Assembly (NCBI RefSeq): GCF_009193185.1
Contig: NZ_VUKF01000018.1
Location: 25,102 to 89,101 of the forward strand
Origin: Georgenia thermotolerans
GTDB taxonomy: Bacteria; Actinomycetota; Actinomycetes; Actinomycetales; Actinomycetaceae
Direction: 5' to 3'
Length of the DNA: 64,000 nucleotides
Notes under the pieces: generated by a model
Seen by the model: only the letters and a program-made list of their open reading frames with translations
Databases searched by the model: none
What the model was told of the DNA's origin: nothing
Program-made: the position numbers and the translations under genes
Shown: piece after piece, positions 45,900-54,970 of the stretch
How positions within the stretch are numbered: the stretch's first letter is position 1
Layout of the letters: each line of letters starts with the position of its first letter

Positions 45900-46091
45900 C
45901 TACGCCGGCGTGGGTGCCCGGTGCCGGCCGGCCGGTACGTAATCCTCGGCGCGACGCGGTGCGTCCACGCTCGGCTCGGCCCGGTGCCGGGCCCGCGTGC
46001 CACTGGGGGCCGCGCCCTGCGGCTGCTCCTCGGCGGCGTCGCCCTTGGATGCCCCGAACGCCGCGCGCAGCGCGGCCAGCAGGCGGGTCAC
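45900..46091 (-). CDS. 63-aa hypothetical protein, coupled
   Basis: A 63-residue frame whose GTG overlaps the stop of the preceding 52-residue gene (GTGA). It opens VTRLLAALRAAFGASKGD, an amphipathic start, and then becomes Arg/Pro/Ala-rich. It is the last gene of the glycosyltransferase operon. No family is recognised; the C-terminal half could be non-coding in evolution. Confidence 0.5.
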   Translation of the reverse strand: MTRLLAALRAAFGASKGDAAEEQPQGAAPSGTRARHRAEPSVDAPRRAEDYVPAGRHRAPTPA

Positions 46092-46246
46092 CGGCTCTCT
46101 CCCAGCAGGCGGCGAGCGAGCACGCGCGCGGCGGTGAGGCCGGCGACGCCCGCGAGGACGAGGACGCCGATCGCGAGCGACTCGTAACCGACCGCGAGGC
46201 CGGTGGCCGCGAGCGCCGCGGCCGAGGACATGTCAGATCCGTACAT
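46088..46246 (-). CDS. 52-aa membrane protein, coupled to GT2
   Basis: A 52-residue protein with one membrane helix (YESLAIGVLVLAGVAGLTA). The ATG at 46246 lies inside the end of the GT2 gene and has a GGAG site 6 bases away, which is strong support for translation. It is probably a small partner of the membrane glycosyltransferase (inference). Confidence 0.65.
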   Translation of the reverse strand: MYGSDMSSAAALAATGLAVGYESLAIGVLVLAGVAGLTAARVLARRLLGESR

Positions 46247-47276
46247 CTCGCGCTCCTTGGGTGACGTGGTGCCAGGTGCCCTCCTGGCGCCTGGCGTGCT
46301 GGACGACGGCGGCGAGGAAGGCCGCCTGGAGGACGAGGGCGTAGGCGAGCTCGGCCAGGACGACGACGGCGGTGAGGCGGGCCTTCCACCCCTCGTCCCA
46401 GACGGTCACCACGCGCTCGAGGACGAAGACCAGCCCGACCGAGAGCCAGAACTGGTCGACCCGGAAGTTGCCGGTGAGCACCGCGATCGTGGTGAGGACC
46501 AGGTAGGTGGCCATGAGCAGGACCGAGACGGTGAGCATGACCTGCTGCCCCCAGTAGGGCGCGGTCACCCGGTTGAGGCCGCAGGCCGTGACGTTCTGCA
46601 GCGCCCCGAGGTACCACCGTCGGCGCTGGAGGAACAGCAGCGGCAGCGTCGGCATCATCTCGGTGGTGGCGCGGCACTCCACCGGGGAGGTCACCTTCCA
46701 GCCGAGCTGCTTGAGGTCGAGGGTGATGCGGGAGTCCTCGGTGATGGAGTGCGGGTCGTAGAAGTGGCCGCGGGCCTCGCGCACGGCCACCAGCGCCTCC
46801 CAGCGGATCAGCGCCGCCGTGCCGGAGAGGACGAACGTCTTGCCGGTCCGGGCGATCTGCTCGGCGTAGCGGGCCCACTCCAGGCGCTGCATGAACTGCA
46901 GGTAGCCGCGCGGGTGCTCGCCGCGGAAGACGGCGCCCACCGCCCCGACCCGCGGGTCGCGCAGGTCCTCAAGCGCCCGGGCGACGAAGGTCGGGACGAG
47001 CTCGGTGTCGGCGTCCATGACCAGGACGAAGTCGCCCGGTGCCAGGCGCAGCGTGGCCAGGGCCTGGTTGAGCGCACCGGCCTTGCGGTGGGTGTTGCCT
47101 CGGGTGACCATCGTGCGCGCCCCGGCCTTGCGGGCGACGGCGACCGTGCGGTCGGTGGAGTTGTCCGACACGACGAGCACCCGGTTGACCTTGACGGTCT
47201 GGGCGCGCAGCGAGCGGACGGTGCGGCCGACGGAGGCCTCCTCGTTGTGGGCCGGGATGACGGCGACGACGCTCAC
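46233..47276 (-). CDS. Membrane GT2 glycosyltransferase
   Basis: A 347-residue processive-type family 2 glycosyltransferase. The GT-A domain has VIPAHNEE, VLVMDADTE (DxD) and SITEDSRITLDL (the ED motif), then the QRRRWYLGAL motif (Q-x-x-R-W) typical of cellulose/hyaluronan-synthase-like enzymes. Three or four membrane helices follow. It should extend a polysaccharide from a nucleotide sugar at the membrane. The GTG has no ribosome site of its own but overlaps the stop of a 36-codon leader with a strong one, so it is probably translated by coupling. Confidence 0.9.
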   Translation of the reverse strand: MSVVAVIPAHNEEASVGRTVRSLRAQTVKVNRVLVVSDNSTDRTVAVARKAGARTMVTRGNTHRKAGALNQALATLRLAPGDFVLVMDADTELVPTFVARALEDLRDPRVGAVGAVFRGEHPRGYLQFMQRLEWARYAEQIARTGKTFVLSGTAALIRWEALVAVREARGHFYDPHSITEDSRITLDLKQLGWKVTSPVECRATTEMMPTLPLLFLQRRRWYLGALQNVTACGLNRVTAPYWGQQVMLTVSVLLMATYLVLTTIAVLTGNFRVDQFWLSVGLVFVLERVVTVWDEGWKARLTAVVVLAELAYALVLQAAFLAAVVQHARRQEGTWHHVTQGARDVRI

Positions 47277-47383
47277 CGGGCACCGCCGGGGAGCGCCGTG
47301 CCGCCACGCCGGCCGGTGCGCGCATCCGGCCCTCCCGGGACGACCGACGGCCGGAGGGAAGGGAGCGCGTGCCGGTGGGCCAT
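47273..47383 (-). CDS. 36-aa leader ORF coupled to GT2
   Basis: The ATG at 47383 has a long GGAGGGAGGGG ribosome site. The 36-codon frame ends in TGA overlapping the GT2 GTG (GTGA). The peptide is Arg/Gly/Pro-rich. An 8-bp inverted repeat (47402-47409 with 47426-47433) lies just upstream. I see nothing else in 47434-47619. Probably a translated leader that drives GT2 synthesis. Confidence 0.5.
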   Translation of the reverse strand: MAHRHALPSLRPSVVPGGPDARTGRRGGTALPGGAR

Positions 47384-47619
47384 GGCGTCCCCTCCCTCCT
47401 TGGTGTGCTCCGTGCGGTCACGAGAAGCACACCGCGGCGGCGCCGCCAGCGGACGGGGCCCCGAGGGTGAAGGGCAGAGGATTTCGGAGGACTCACCCTG
47501 GGATCAGGAGCAGGGCGAGGGAGGGTGGGCCGGGCGTGTGAGTCGCCCGGTGCGGGGGTGAATTTCGGCGGCGTTCTCCGGGAACGTGTCCGGATTTCCG
47601 GCGCAGGCGCCCCAGCAGC

Positions 47620-47910
47620 TCAGCGCACCGGCCGCCAGCGCGCCCCCGCCCGGCACTCGAGCCGGACGGGTCCGGCCGCGGCAAGCGCGCCCACCGCGGC
47701 GGCCACCCGGAAGGCGACGTGGTCGGCGTCGCCGTCGTCGTCGGCGGTGAAGCGCACGCTGACCAGCGGCTCGCCGCGCACGAGGGCGACGTCCCGGGCC
47801 TCGACCGTGGTCAGCGCGGCGGCGGCGTCGGCGGCCGCGGGGAGCACGGCGGCGGGCTCGACGCCGGGGTGCAGGAGGCCGACACTCATCCTCACCCGGT
47901 ACGACGGCAC
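47620..47910 (-). CDS. 96-aa hypothetical protein in flippase operon
   Basis: A 96-residue soluble protein starting at the GTG at 47910 with a GGGAGGGAG site; it overlaps the flippase gene by 19 bases. It opens with a beta strand (SYRVRMSVGLLHPGV) and contains LVSVRFTADDDGDADHVAFR. It may be a small alpha-beta ferredoxin-like domain. It ends the minus-strand exopolysaccharide operon. Function unknown. Confidence 0.65.
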   Translation of the reverse strand: MPSYRVRMSVGLLHPGVEPAAVLPAAADAAAALTTVEARDVALVRGEPLVSVRFTADDDGDADHVAFRVAAAVGALAAAGPVRLECRAGARWRPVR

Positions 47911-49157
47911 CGCTCTCCCTCCCGCGACAGCCGCCCTATCAGGGCGCCCGCGGTGACGATACGGCAGACCGTCCCGGTCAGGAGGACCACGCCGGCCTCC
48001 GTCATCCCGAGCCGCCCCAGCGTGGCGAACGCGCATGCCAGGGCGGTGGAGCCGGCAACCGCGAAGGCCGCCGCCCACATGTTGGCCCCGAAGCGGTTCA
48101 GCGCCATGAGCACCGTGCCGCTGAGAGTCAGCAGCGGGGTGAGGGCGATCGTCGCGGCGAGCGGCCACAGCTCGGAGGGGTGCATCCGGAACTCCGGGCC
48201 GTACAGCCACCCCAGGATGTCCCTGCCGAGCGCGAGCAAGGCGGCGGCAGCGAGCACGGAGGGGAGCAGAAGGCGGCCGGTGACCCGACGGCTGCGACGC
48301 ACGACCTCCCGTGGCCCTTGACCGACCGCGACCACCGCGAGCGGGCCCAGAAGCACGGTCTGCGCGGCGCTCATCGCGAGGTTCGCCAGGGTGACGCCAT
48401 ACAGGGCGGTGGAGAACACTCCGACGGCTGCATCACCCCGCGCCAGACCGAGGGCGAGGACGGGGACATAGCCCGCGAGCGCGGTGAGGGCGTCGGCGAG
48501 ACCTGCGGGCAGGCCGACCGCCAGTAGCCGCCGCACGTGCCCGCTGCGGGGGCGACCGCGGCGACGACGGGCCGGTGGACCGCGGAAGACGGCGAGGGTG
48601 AGCGCCGGGCCCAGCACCGCAGCCCACACGGCGGGGACCACCTCCCCCGACAGCCCGTACACTCCGGCGGCGGCGCCCGCCGTGGCCACGGCGCTGAAGC
48701 TCATGGCGCTGCCCAGGGCTGCGGGCGGACGGTCGCGTTGCAGCCGCGCGAAGCGCAGGTCGAGCACGGCGTCGAGCGCCTTGAACGCGACCACCGGGAG
48801 GGCGAGGGCGGGCACGGGTCCGCCCGGCAGGGCGCAGAGGCCCAGGACGATCGCCGCCGCGACGACCGACGTCGCCACTCGCCCGAGGAAGAAGGTAGCG
48901 AACGGCACGGGGGAATGCCCGGCCACCCACACCTGCCGCAGGCCCAGGGTGAGCAGCAAGAACACCGGTGTCGCCACCGCCAACGCGTAGGAGTACGCGC
49001 CGACCGCGGCGGCGCCGTCCCCCACGGCGAACATCCACACGAGCACCCATTGCGCCGCGGCCCGGGCGACCGTGCCGGCGAGCACCAGCCCGGGGCCTAC
49101 GGCGGGGCGGGGCCCAGAGAGCTGCTGCGCGCCGGGCCCCCTACCCGCCACGGGCAC
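47892..49157 (-). CDS. Wzx-like polysaccharide flippase
   Basis: A 421-residue protein with about twelve membrane helices, related to the oligosaccharide flippase/MOP family. Segments such as ARAAAQWVLVWMFAVGDGAAAVGAYSYA (split by charge) and YGVTLANLAMSAAQTVLLGPL fit. It should move lipid-linked repeat units across the membrane. The GTG overlaps the end of the upstream GT2 gene by 17 bases, and its end overlaps the 96-residue gene. It works with the polymerase and BY-kinase genes nearby. Confidence 0.8.
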   Translation of the reverse strand: MPVAGRGPGAQQLSGPRPAVGPGLVLAGTVARAAAQWVLVWMFAVGDGAAAVGAYSYALAVATPVFLLLTLGLRQVWVAGHSPVPFATFFLGRVATSVVAAAIVLGLCALPGGPVPALALPVVAFKALDAVLDLRFARLQRDRPPAALGSAMSFSAVATAGAAAGVYGLSGEVVPAVWAAVLGPALTLAVFRGPPARRRRGRPRSGHVRRLLAVGLPAGLADALTALAGYVPVLALGLARGDAAVGVFSTALYGVTLANLAMSAAQTVLLGPLAVVAVGQGPREVVRRSRRVTGRLLLPSVLAAAALLALGRDILGWLYGPEFRMHPSELWPLAATIALTPLLTLSGTVLMALNRFGANMWAAAFAVAGSTALACAFATLGRLGMTEAGVVLLTGTVCRIVTAGALIGRLSREGERCRRTG

Positions 49158-49989
49158 TCGCGAGACTGTCCGGCCCCGACCGCCGGGCCGTCCGGGCGGC
49201 GACGATGGCGAGTCGGCGGGCGTGCTTGGCCAGCGAGAGGGCCCCCGCGAGGACGAGCAGGGCGGGTGAGATCGCCCGGGCGCGCGCGAGGCGCCAATAC
49301 ACGGCCAGCTCCCCCTTCTCCATCCGCCACAGCTGCGCGCTCAGACCTCCGGCGCCGTACAGCGCCTTGTGGTACACCGCCAGCTGGTCCGACGAGACAA
49401 GAACGAGCTCACCGGAGACGAGCAGGCGCATCCAGAGGTCCCGGTCCTCCGCATACCGCACCCGCTCGTCGAACCGGGCCCGAACAGAGCTGCGGATCAT
49501 CACGGCCGGCGTGCCGAACTGGTTGCGCAGGATGAGGCGAATGGGGGTGACCCGCCGGATGACGGGTTCGACGTCGAGGCGTGCTTCGAGGCGCCCGCTG
49601 CCGGCCTGGACCGCTCCCCGATGGGCGATCAGCGAGGCCTCGGGGTGCAGCCGGAACAGGTCCAGCTGGCGCTGGAGCTTCTCGGGGTGCCAGGAGTCGT
49701 CGGCGTCGAGAAACGCGATGAAGGGCTGACCCGCGGCGTCCCAGCCGGCGTTGCGCGCCGCGCTCGGGCCACTGTTCTCCCCGAGCGCGATCAGCCGGAC
49801 CGGCCCGTACCGACCGGAGGCCAGCATCCGCCGCAACCGCTGGGCGTCCTCAGCGTCGCTGCCGTCGTCGACGACGACGATCTCGGCCGGCGGCACCGAC
49901 TGGGCGACCACGCTGTCCAGCGCGCGGGCGATGCTGTCCGCGGCGTTGAAGTACGGCACCACGACCGTCACCGGTGCCACCGGCTCCAT
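49141..49989 (-). CDS. GT2 family glycosyltransferase
   Basis: A 282-residue cytoplasmic GT-A enzyme. It has VVVPYFNAADSIARALDSV, IVVVDDGSDAED, the donor-binding DxD in AFLDADDSWHP, and a catalytic AEDRDLWMRLL region. The ATG at 49989 is preferred to the upstream in-frame GTG at 50013 because a GGAGA-type site fits it. It is the first gene of the minus-strand exopolysaccharide operon. It probably adds one sugar to the lipid-linked repeat unit. Confidence 0.92.
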   Translation of the reverse strand: MEPVAPVTVVVPYFNAADSIARALDSVVAQSVPPAEIVVVDDGSDAEDAQRLRRMLASGRYGPVRLIALGENSGPSAARNAGWDAAGQPFIAFLDADDSWHPEKLQRQLDLFRLHPEASLIAHRGAVQAGSGRLEARLDVEPVIRRVTPIRLILRNQFGTPAVMIRSSVRARFDERVRYAEDRDLWMRLLVSGELVLVSSDQLAVYHKALYGAGGLSAQLWRMEKGELAVYWRLARARAISPALLVLAGALSLAKHARRLAIVAARTARRSGPDSLASARGG

Positions 49990-50179
49990 CGCCCGTCTCC
50001 GTCTCTCCCCCACGCACGACCGCCTTGCGGACGCTACCGTCCGGCGTCCGCGCCGTCTGCGGTTTACGAAACAGCACCTCCCACGGCACCGCGGTGGCTA
50101 GCATCACCACGTCACGAGACACCCGCCGTCCGCCGGCGCTGCTCCGGACGCGCGTGGGGCCACGAGAAGGGGCTGGTCG

Positions 50180-51583
50180 ATGGGCGCGGTGGCCCTGGCC
50201 ATCACACTGTTCAGCACGGTCGTCGTCGCGGCCGACAGCCGGTCGCCGCTGCTGTTCCTGCTCGCGGTCGGCCTCAGCGCCGTGGCCGGGACGTGGCTCT
50301 GCCGGCTGCTGCGGATGTCGGCGTTCGAGCTCCTCATCGTCGCGTTGCCGATCTCCTTCTACCCGCCCCTCGGAGCCCAGTTCAACGCGTCGCTCGCCGA
50401 CCCGCTGGTCGTCGGCGTGCTGGGCGCCTCTCTCCTGGCCCGCACCCCTGAACGCCGGGACAAGGCCGGGACACCGACGCCCGTGGGTCTGCTCCTGTGC
50501 TACGTCCTCGCCGTCCAGGTCGTCCTCGCCGCGTCGCTCGTCTGGCCGGTGCTGTTCCTGGACGGGGCGTCGTTCCCCGCCGGCGTCGTGGCCGCCGCGA
50601 AGCTGTTTCTCATGGCGTTGTACGCCGTCGTGGCGTTCGTGGGCGCCATGAACCACCTTCGCCAGGGGGACCTCCGCTTCCTGCAGCTGTGGGCCTGGAC
50701 GGCGGCGGCGGTGTCGCTGGTGGGCGTCGTCGGCGCGCTCCTCTTCATGGCCGGGGTGGACGTCGGGCTGAGCTTCGACTTCCGGGCGGTAGGGACCTTC
50801 GAGGACCCGAACGCCTTCGGGGTCTACCTCCTCGTGTCCATCGGCGTCACCATGGCGGCGCGGTTCGCGACGTCCGGGCGGACGCTGTCCTGGCCGCTCG
50901 TCCCGATGGTGGCCGCGGTGCTCCTGACCGGGTCACGGGCGACGTTCGTGAGCCTTCTTGTCGCCACGGCGGTGACGGCGGCACTTGGGGGAGCCGGCCG
51001 CGCGGGCTCGCAGTTCCGGCTCGTCACGCTCACGTTCGCGGCGGCCACCGGGGCGCTGGTCGTCCTGGTCCCCGACGTGCTCGAGGCTCCGTCCCTGGAG
51101 CGCTCGCTCGAGGTCCTTCACGGCGGCGGCGTCGACGACACCCGACTGGGCCTGTGGACGATGGCGCTCGAGCTGTGGCAGCGCATGCCCGTCCTCGGCG
51201 TGGGCGTCGGCCAGTTCCGAGCCGCCTGTGCCGCGTTGCTGGGCGCGCCCACCGACTTCGTCCCGCACAGCACGTACCTGGGTCTGCTCGCCGAGGTCGG
51301 CATGGTAGGCACGCTGGTCCTGCTGAGCCTCCCGACGATCACCTTCGCGCGCCTCGCGCTGGCCCGGCTACGGGGCGACGGCGCGGCGACCTTCCTGCTC
51401 TTCTCGATGACGGCGTTCGCCGTCGAGGCGGCAAGCCTGAGCCTCGAGAACTTCCGGCCGTTCTGGGTGCTCACCGGGATCGGTCTCGCGATGACCGTGT
51501 GCGCCGGCGTCGTCTCGGAGGAACACGCGCAGTCGGAGGGATACCTCCAAAACCGCCTCGCCGTCGCGCGCCGCGTGCCATAG
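50180..51583 (+). CDS. O-antigen ligase/polymerase-like protein (Wzy)
   Basis: A 467-residue membrane protein with about twelve helices and a periplasmic loop. Hallmarks of the O-antigen ligase/polymerase family are GTFEDPNAFGVYLL, LLTGSRATFVSLL and DFVPHSTYLGLLAEVG. It probably polymerises exopolysaccharide repeat units. The ATG at 50180 has an AAGGGG site. It is divergent from GT2 and 31 bases upstream of the BY-kinase gene. Confidence 0.86.
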   Translation: MGAVALAITLFSTVVVAADSRSPLLFLLAVGLSAVAGTWLCRLLRMSAFELLIVALPISFYPPLGAQFNASLADPLVVGVLGASLLARTPERRDKAGTPTPVGLLLCYVLAVQVVLAASLVWPVLFLDGASFPAGVVAAAKLFLMALYAVVAFVGAMNHLRQGDLRFLQLWAWTAAAVSLVGVVGALLFMAGVDVGLSFDFRAVGTFEDPNAFGVYLLVSIGVTMAARFATSGRTLSWPLVPMVAAVLLTGSRATFVSLLVATAVTAALGGAGRAGSQFRLVTLTFAAATGALVVLVPDVLEAPSLERSLEVLHGGGVDDTRLGLWTMALELWQRMPVLGVGVGQFRAACAALLGAPTDFVPHSTYLGLLAEVGMVGTLVLLSLPTITFARLALARLRGDGAATFLLFSMTAFAVEAASLSLENFRPFWVLTGIGLAMTVCAGVVSEEHAQSEGYLQNRLAVARRVP

Positions 51584-51614
51584 TGCAAACCCCGACGACG
51601 GGCAGGGAGCCTGG

Positions 51615-53030
51615 ATGGATCTGAGCGAGTACGCCGCGCTGCTGCGCAAGCGGTGGCGCAGCATGCTGGCCATCCTGGCGGCGACCCTGCTCGCGGCAGT
51701 TCTCGCGACCGTCCTGCTCACGCCCCGGTACAGCGCATCGACCCTGATGTTCTTCGCCGTGCCGGGCGGCGAGTCGGTCGCCGAGCTGGCGCAGGGATCG
51801 GCCTTCACCGAGCAGCAGATGGGCTCGTTCGTGCAGGCGGCCCGGTCGGCGCTCGTGCTGGACCGTGTCGCCGGCGATCTTGGGCTGCCGATGGAGGGCC
51901 GCGACCTCGCCCGCTCCATCGACGTCCGCCCCGTGGAGAAGACGACCGTCCTCGAGATCCGCGCCGCCGATCCTGACCCCCACCGCGCCACGGACATCGC
52001 CAACGCCGTCGCCGCGGAGCTCGCCACGGCCACGGCGGAGCTGACGCCGGCGCGCGCGGACGGCACGCAGTCCGTCGTGGCGACGGTCCTGACCCCCGCC
52101 TACGTGCCCGCCTCGCCGTCGTCCCCCAACCTGCTCGTCAACCTCACCCTCGGCGCGGTGCTGGGCCTCCTCCTGGCGCTGGCCTTCGCCGTCGTCCGGC
52201 AGGTCGCGGACACGAAGGTGCGCGACCAGCGGGACCTCGCGTCCGTCACGGACAGCACCGCGGTGATCGGCACCGTGCCGTTGGAGCCCGGTGGCGACCG
52301 GCGCCCCGTCTTCATGCGGGAGCATCGCTCGGGCCGGCGTGCGGAGGCGATCCGCCGGTTGCGGGTCAACCTCAGGTTCGTCCACCGCGGTGGCGAGCCG
52401 AGGACCATCGTCCTCACGTCTTCGGTGCCCGGTGAGGGGAAGACCACGACGGCGATCAACCTCGCCCTGTCCTTCGCCGATGCCGGCTCTCGGGTGATCC
52501 TCGTCGACGCCGACCTGCGACGGCCCTGTGTGGCGGAGTACCTGGGTCTGGAGGGCGCGGTCGGGCTGACCACGGCCCTCATCGGCGCCGCCGAGATCTC
52601 CGACGTCGTGCAGCCCTGGCAGGGGTCCTCGCTGGACGTGCTGCCCTCGGGCGAGATCCCGCCGAACCCGAGCGAGCTGCTGGGGTCGGTGGAGATGTCG
52701 ATGCTGCTGGCCGGTCTGGCGGAGACCTACGACGTCGTGGTGCTTGACAGCCCGCCACTGCTCGCCGTGGCCGACGCGACCCTGTTGAGCAGGCTCACCA
52801 GCGGCACCGTGTTGCTCGCCGGCGCCGACCGGGTACACAAGGCGCAGGTGCGCCAGGCGCTCGAGAGCCTGGCGATGGTCGACGCGCGGGTCCTGGGCGT
52901 CGTGCTCAACAAGGTGTCTCGGCGGCGCGACGAGGGGTACTACGGCTACCCGCCGAGCAGCCCGGCATCGGGCCGCTCAGGGGTGCGGCAGGGCCGGCAC
53001 CCGGTCGACTCCGCGACCCGCGGCCGCTAG
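51615..53030 (+). CDS. Wzz-domain BY-kinase (chain-length regulator)
   Basis: A 471-residue bacterial tyrosine kinase. The N-terminal Wzz domain lies between two membrane helices (about 18-35 and 172-192). The kinase domain has Walker A SSVPGEGKTTTA, Walker A' VILVDADLRRP and Walker B VVVLDSPPLL. A short C-terminal Tyr cluster, DEGYYGYPP, is the likely autophosphorylation site. It controls chain length and export of exopolysaccharide. The last 54 bases are also the end of the convergent GT4 gene. Confidence 0.93.
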   Translation: MDLSEYAALLRKRWRSMLAILAATLLAAVLATVLLTPRYSASTLMFFAVPGGESVAELAQGSAFTEQQMGSFVQAARSALVLDRVAGDLGLPMEGRDLARSIDVRPVEKTTVLEIRAADPDPHRATDIANAVAAELATATAELTPARADGTQSVVATVLTPAYVPASPSSPNLLVNLTLGAVLGLLLALAFAVVRQVADTKVRDQRDLASVTDSTAVIGTVPLEPGGDRRPVFMREHRSGRRAEAIRRLRVNLRFVHRGGEPRTIVLTSSVPGEGKTTTAINLALSFADAGSRVILVDADLRRPCVAEYLGLEGAVGLTTALIGAAEISDVVQPWQGSSLDVLPSGEIPPNPSELLGSVEMSMLLAGLAETYDVVVLDSPPLLAVADATLLSRLTSGTVLLAGADRVHKAQVRQALESLAMVDARVLGVVLNKVSRRRDEGYYGYPPSSPASGRSGVRQGRHPVDSATRGR

Positions 53031-54101
53031 GACGGCGCCGAGCAGGTCGGCGTAGGCGGGCCGGTAGGCGGTGAGGTCGTACGCCATGGCCCTGCGCAGC
53101 ATGAGACCCGGGTCCGGCGGCTCCCTCAGGAGCAGGTCCAGCCCCTTCGCCCATTGGGCGGCGCCGGCGCCCGCGGGGAGAACCGTCCCGGCGCCGCCTC
53201 CCAGCAGCTCGCGGCTGCCCCGGTTGGACCGTGCGAGGACAGGTGTCCCCGTGGCCAGCGCCTCGATGATGACCCGGGGCACCCCCTCGCGCCGGCTGGG
53301 CGCGAGCAGGGCGCCGGCGCCGGCCATCCAGGCGCGCATCCCGTCGGTGCGGTCGATGAGGACGAGCCACGGACGGGCGCGGGCGAGCTCCTCCAGAGGC
53401 CCGCGCAGCGGCCCCTCCCCGATCACCACCAGGCGAAGACCGGGATGGCCGGCACGGCACCGCTCCACGGCCTCCACAGCCAGCAGCGGGTCCTTGTTGG
53501 CGTTGAGATCGCCGCAGAAGAGCACGTACGGCACTCCGGCTTGCGATGGCGAAGGGGCCTCGTGGAAGTGGCGGACGTCGACCCCGGCCCCCGGGAGGCT
53601 CCAGACGACCGCCGGCCGCCGGCGCGCCGGGAGTGCGGTGAGCCAGGCGTGGTCCTCCCGGCTGACCGTCGCCACGGCAAGGGCTCGGGCGGCGAGGGTG
53701 CGCTCCACCGTGCGGTAGAGGGCGGACGTGAGGCGCCGCTCCCCGGCCTGGAAGTGGAACCCGTGGGCGACGTACAGGGTGCGGCGGCGCAGGCGCTCGG
53801 GTGCCACCAGCCGCCACAGGGCCGCCACGATGGGCGTCTGGACCTGGACGAGGTCCCAGTCCTCGACGTCGGCGAGCCGGCGGAGGGCCCGGCTCAGCTG
53901 CCCGAGCGCGGAGGGGCTGAGCGAGCGCTCCGCCGGCAGCGGGATGAAGGTGCCCAGGTGGGCGAGCCGCTCGCTCCATGGGTCCCGCGCGGCGGCGAAG
54001 GTCAGCCGGAGGCCCTGCTCGCGAGCGATCTCCCACGACGCCGGGCTCTGCAGGACGAGGCTGCGGGAGACGGTGGAGATGACCAGCATGTGAGTACCCA
54101 T
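52977..54101 (-). CDS. GT4 family glycosyltransferase
   Basis: A 374-residue GT-B glycosyltransferase. The donor domain has VLFCGDLNANKDPLLAVEAV, LRLVVIGEGPLRG and the family motif in SRREGVPRVIIEALATGTPV. The ATG at 54101 immediately follows the TAG of the upstream sugar transferase; an ATG four codons later is also possible. It overlaps the convergent BY-kinase gene by 54 bases. It probably adds the second or a later sugar to the lipid carrier. Confidence 0.92.
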   Translation of the reverse strand: MGTHMLVISTVSRSLVLQSPASWEIAREQGLRLTFAAARDPWSERLAHLGTFIPLPAERSLSPSALGQLSRALRRLADVEDWDLVQVQTPIVAALWRLVAPERLRRRTLYVAHGFHFQAGERRLTSALYRTVERTLAARALAVATVSREDHAWLTALPARRRPAVVWSLPGAGVDVRHFHEAPSPSQAGVPYVLFCGDLNANKDPLLAVEAVERCRAGHPGLRLVVIGEGPLRGPLEELARARPWLVLIDRTDGMRAWMAGAGALLAPSRREGVPRVIIEALATGTPVLARSNRGSRELLGGGAGTVLPAGAGAAQWAKGLDLLLREPPDPGLMLRRAMAYDLTAYRPAYADLLGAVLAAAGRGVDRVPALPHP

Positions 54102-54878
54102 CTAGCGTCCCTTCATTCCCAGGACGACCCCGACGGTGCGGAGGAGCACCTGCAGGTCGAACCCGTGCCCGGCGTGGCAGATGTAGTAAAGGTCGTACTC
54201 GAGTTTCATCCGGGTCTCGGCGACGGTGCCGGTGTACCGGTGGCACACCTGGGCCCAGCCCGTCAGCCCCGGCTTCACGAGGAGGCGCAGCCCGTACCCG
54301 GGGTGCGCCCGCTCAAGCATCGGCGCGAACTCGGGGCGCTCGGGCCGGGGGCCGACGAGGGTCATGTCCCCGCGGAGGATGTTCCACAGCTGGGGCAGCT
54401 CGTCGAGCCGGGCGCGGCGGAGGAACCGGCCCACCCTGGTGACGCGGCCGTCGTCGGCCTGGGCCCACACCGGTCCTCCGTGCCGCTCGGCGTCCGGGCG
54501 CATGGACCGGAACTTGTAGATGACGAAGGGCCGGCCGTGCCGTCCCATGCGGACCTGGCGGTAGAGCACCGGGCCCGGCGAGTCGAGCACGATGCAGCAG
54601 GCGATCACCGGGAGCAACGGCAGGACGATCAGTGCCAGCAGCGCCGAGCCGATGACGTCGACCACACGCTTTCCCACCACATAGGCCCGCGAGGTCCGCC
54701 CGGCGTGGGCTTGCACCGCCGCTCGGGTCGCCGCGGTGACAGGGAAGCGTCGCCCGTGCGCCCAGGAGGGGGCAGGAAGGTCGCTCGCCGGCGCCGATGG
54801 GGCCGCCGGGCGGGCGGGAACCCGGTCGGCGGTGATCAGGATGGTCAGCGTGGGGTCGGCGAGCTCGTCGACGGCCAT
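54102..54878 (-). CDS. Undecaprenyl-phosphate sugar phosphotransferase
   Basis: A 258-residue initiating transferase of the WbaP/Pgp-like family. One hydrophobic helix (VVDVIGSALLALIVLPLL) is followed by the catalytic domain, with VIYKFRSMRPDAE, RRARLDELPQLWNILRGDM, LVGPRPERPEF and KPGLTGWAQVCHRY. It loads the first sugar phosphate onto undecaprenyl phosphate. It lacks the long multi-helix N-terminus of WbaP. The ATG at 54878 has a GGAGGAG site; the frame is open far upstream only by chance. It forms an operon with GT4. Confidence 0.93.
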   Translation of the reverse strand: MAVDELADPTLTILITADRVPARPAAPSAPASDLPAPSWAHGRRFPVTAATRAAVQAHAGRTSRAYVVGKRVVDVIGSALLALIVLPLLPVIACCIVLDSPGPVLYRQVRMGRHGRPFVIYKFRSMRPDAERHGGPVWAQADDGRVTRVGRFLRRARLDELPQLWNILRGDMTLVGPRPERPEFAPMLERAHPGYGLRLLVKPGLTGWAQVCHRYTGTVAETRMKLEYDLYYICHAGHGFDLQVLLRTVGVVLGMKGR

Positions 54879-54931
54879 GGTGCTCCTCCGGAGGGACACG
54901 AAAGCGACGCCTGGGAAGGGGGACGGGCGTG

Positions 54932-54962
54932 CCCGGCCCGGCCGCCTGGCGGCCGGGCCGGG
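54932..54962 (-). terminator. GC hairpin after giant surface protein gene
   Basis: Arms of 14-15 bases (54932-54946 with 54948-54962) pair almost perfectly with a minimal loop, 8 bases beyond the stop at 54971. It could separate the giant gene from the sugar transferase operon. Confidence 0.65.
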
Positions 54963-54970
54963 GCGACGCG

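Noticed and set aside
47493..47684. 63-codon frame on the minus strand before the GT2 operon
   Set aside because: No ribosome site and Arg/Pro-rich composition; it runs out of the 96-residue gene region as a shadow.
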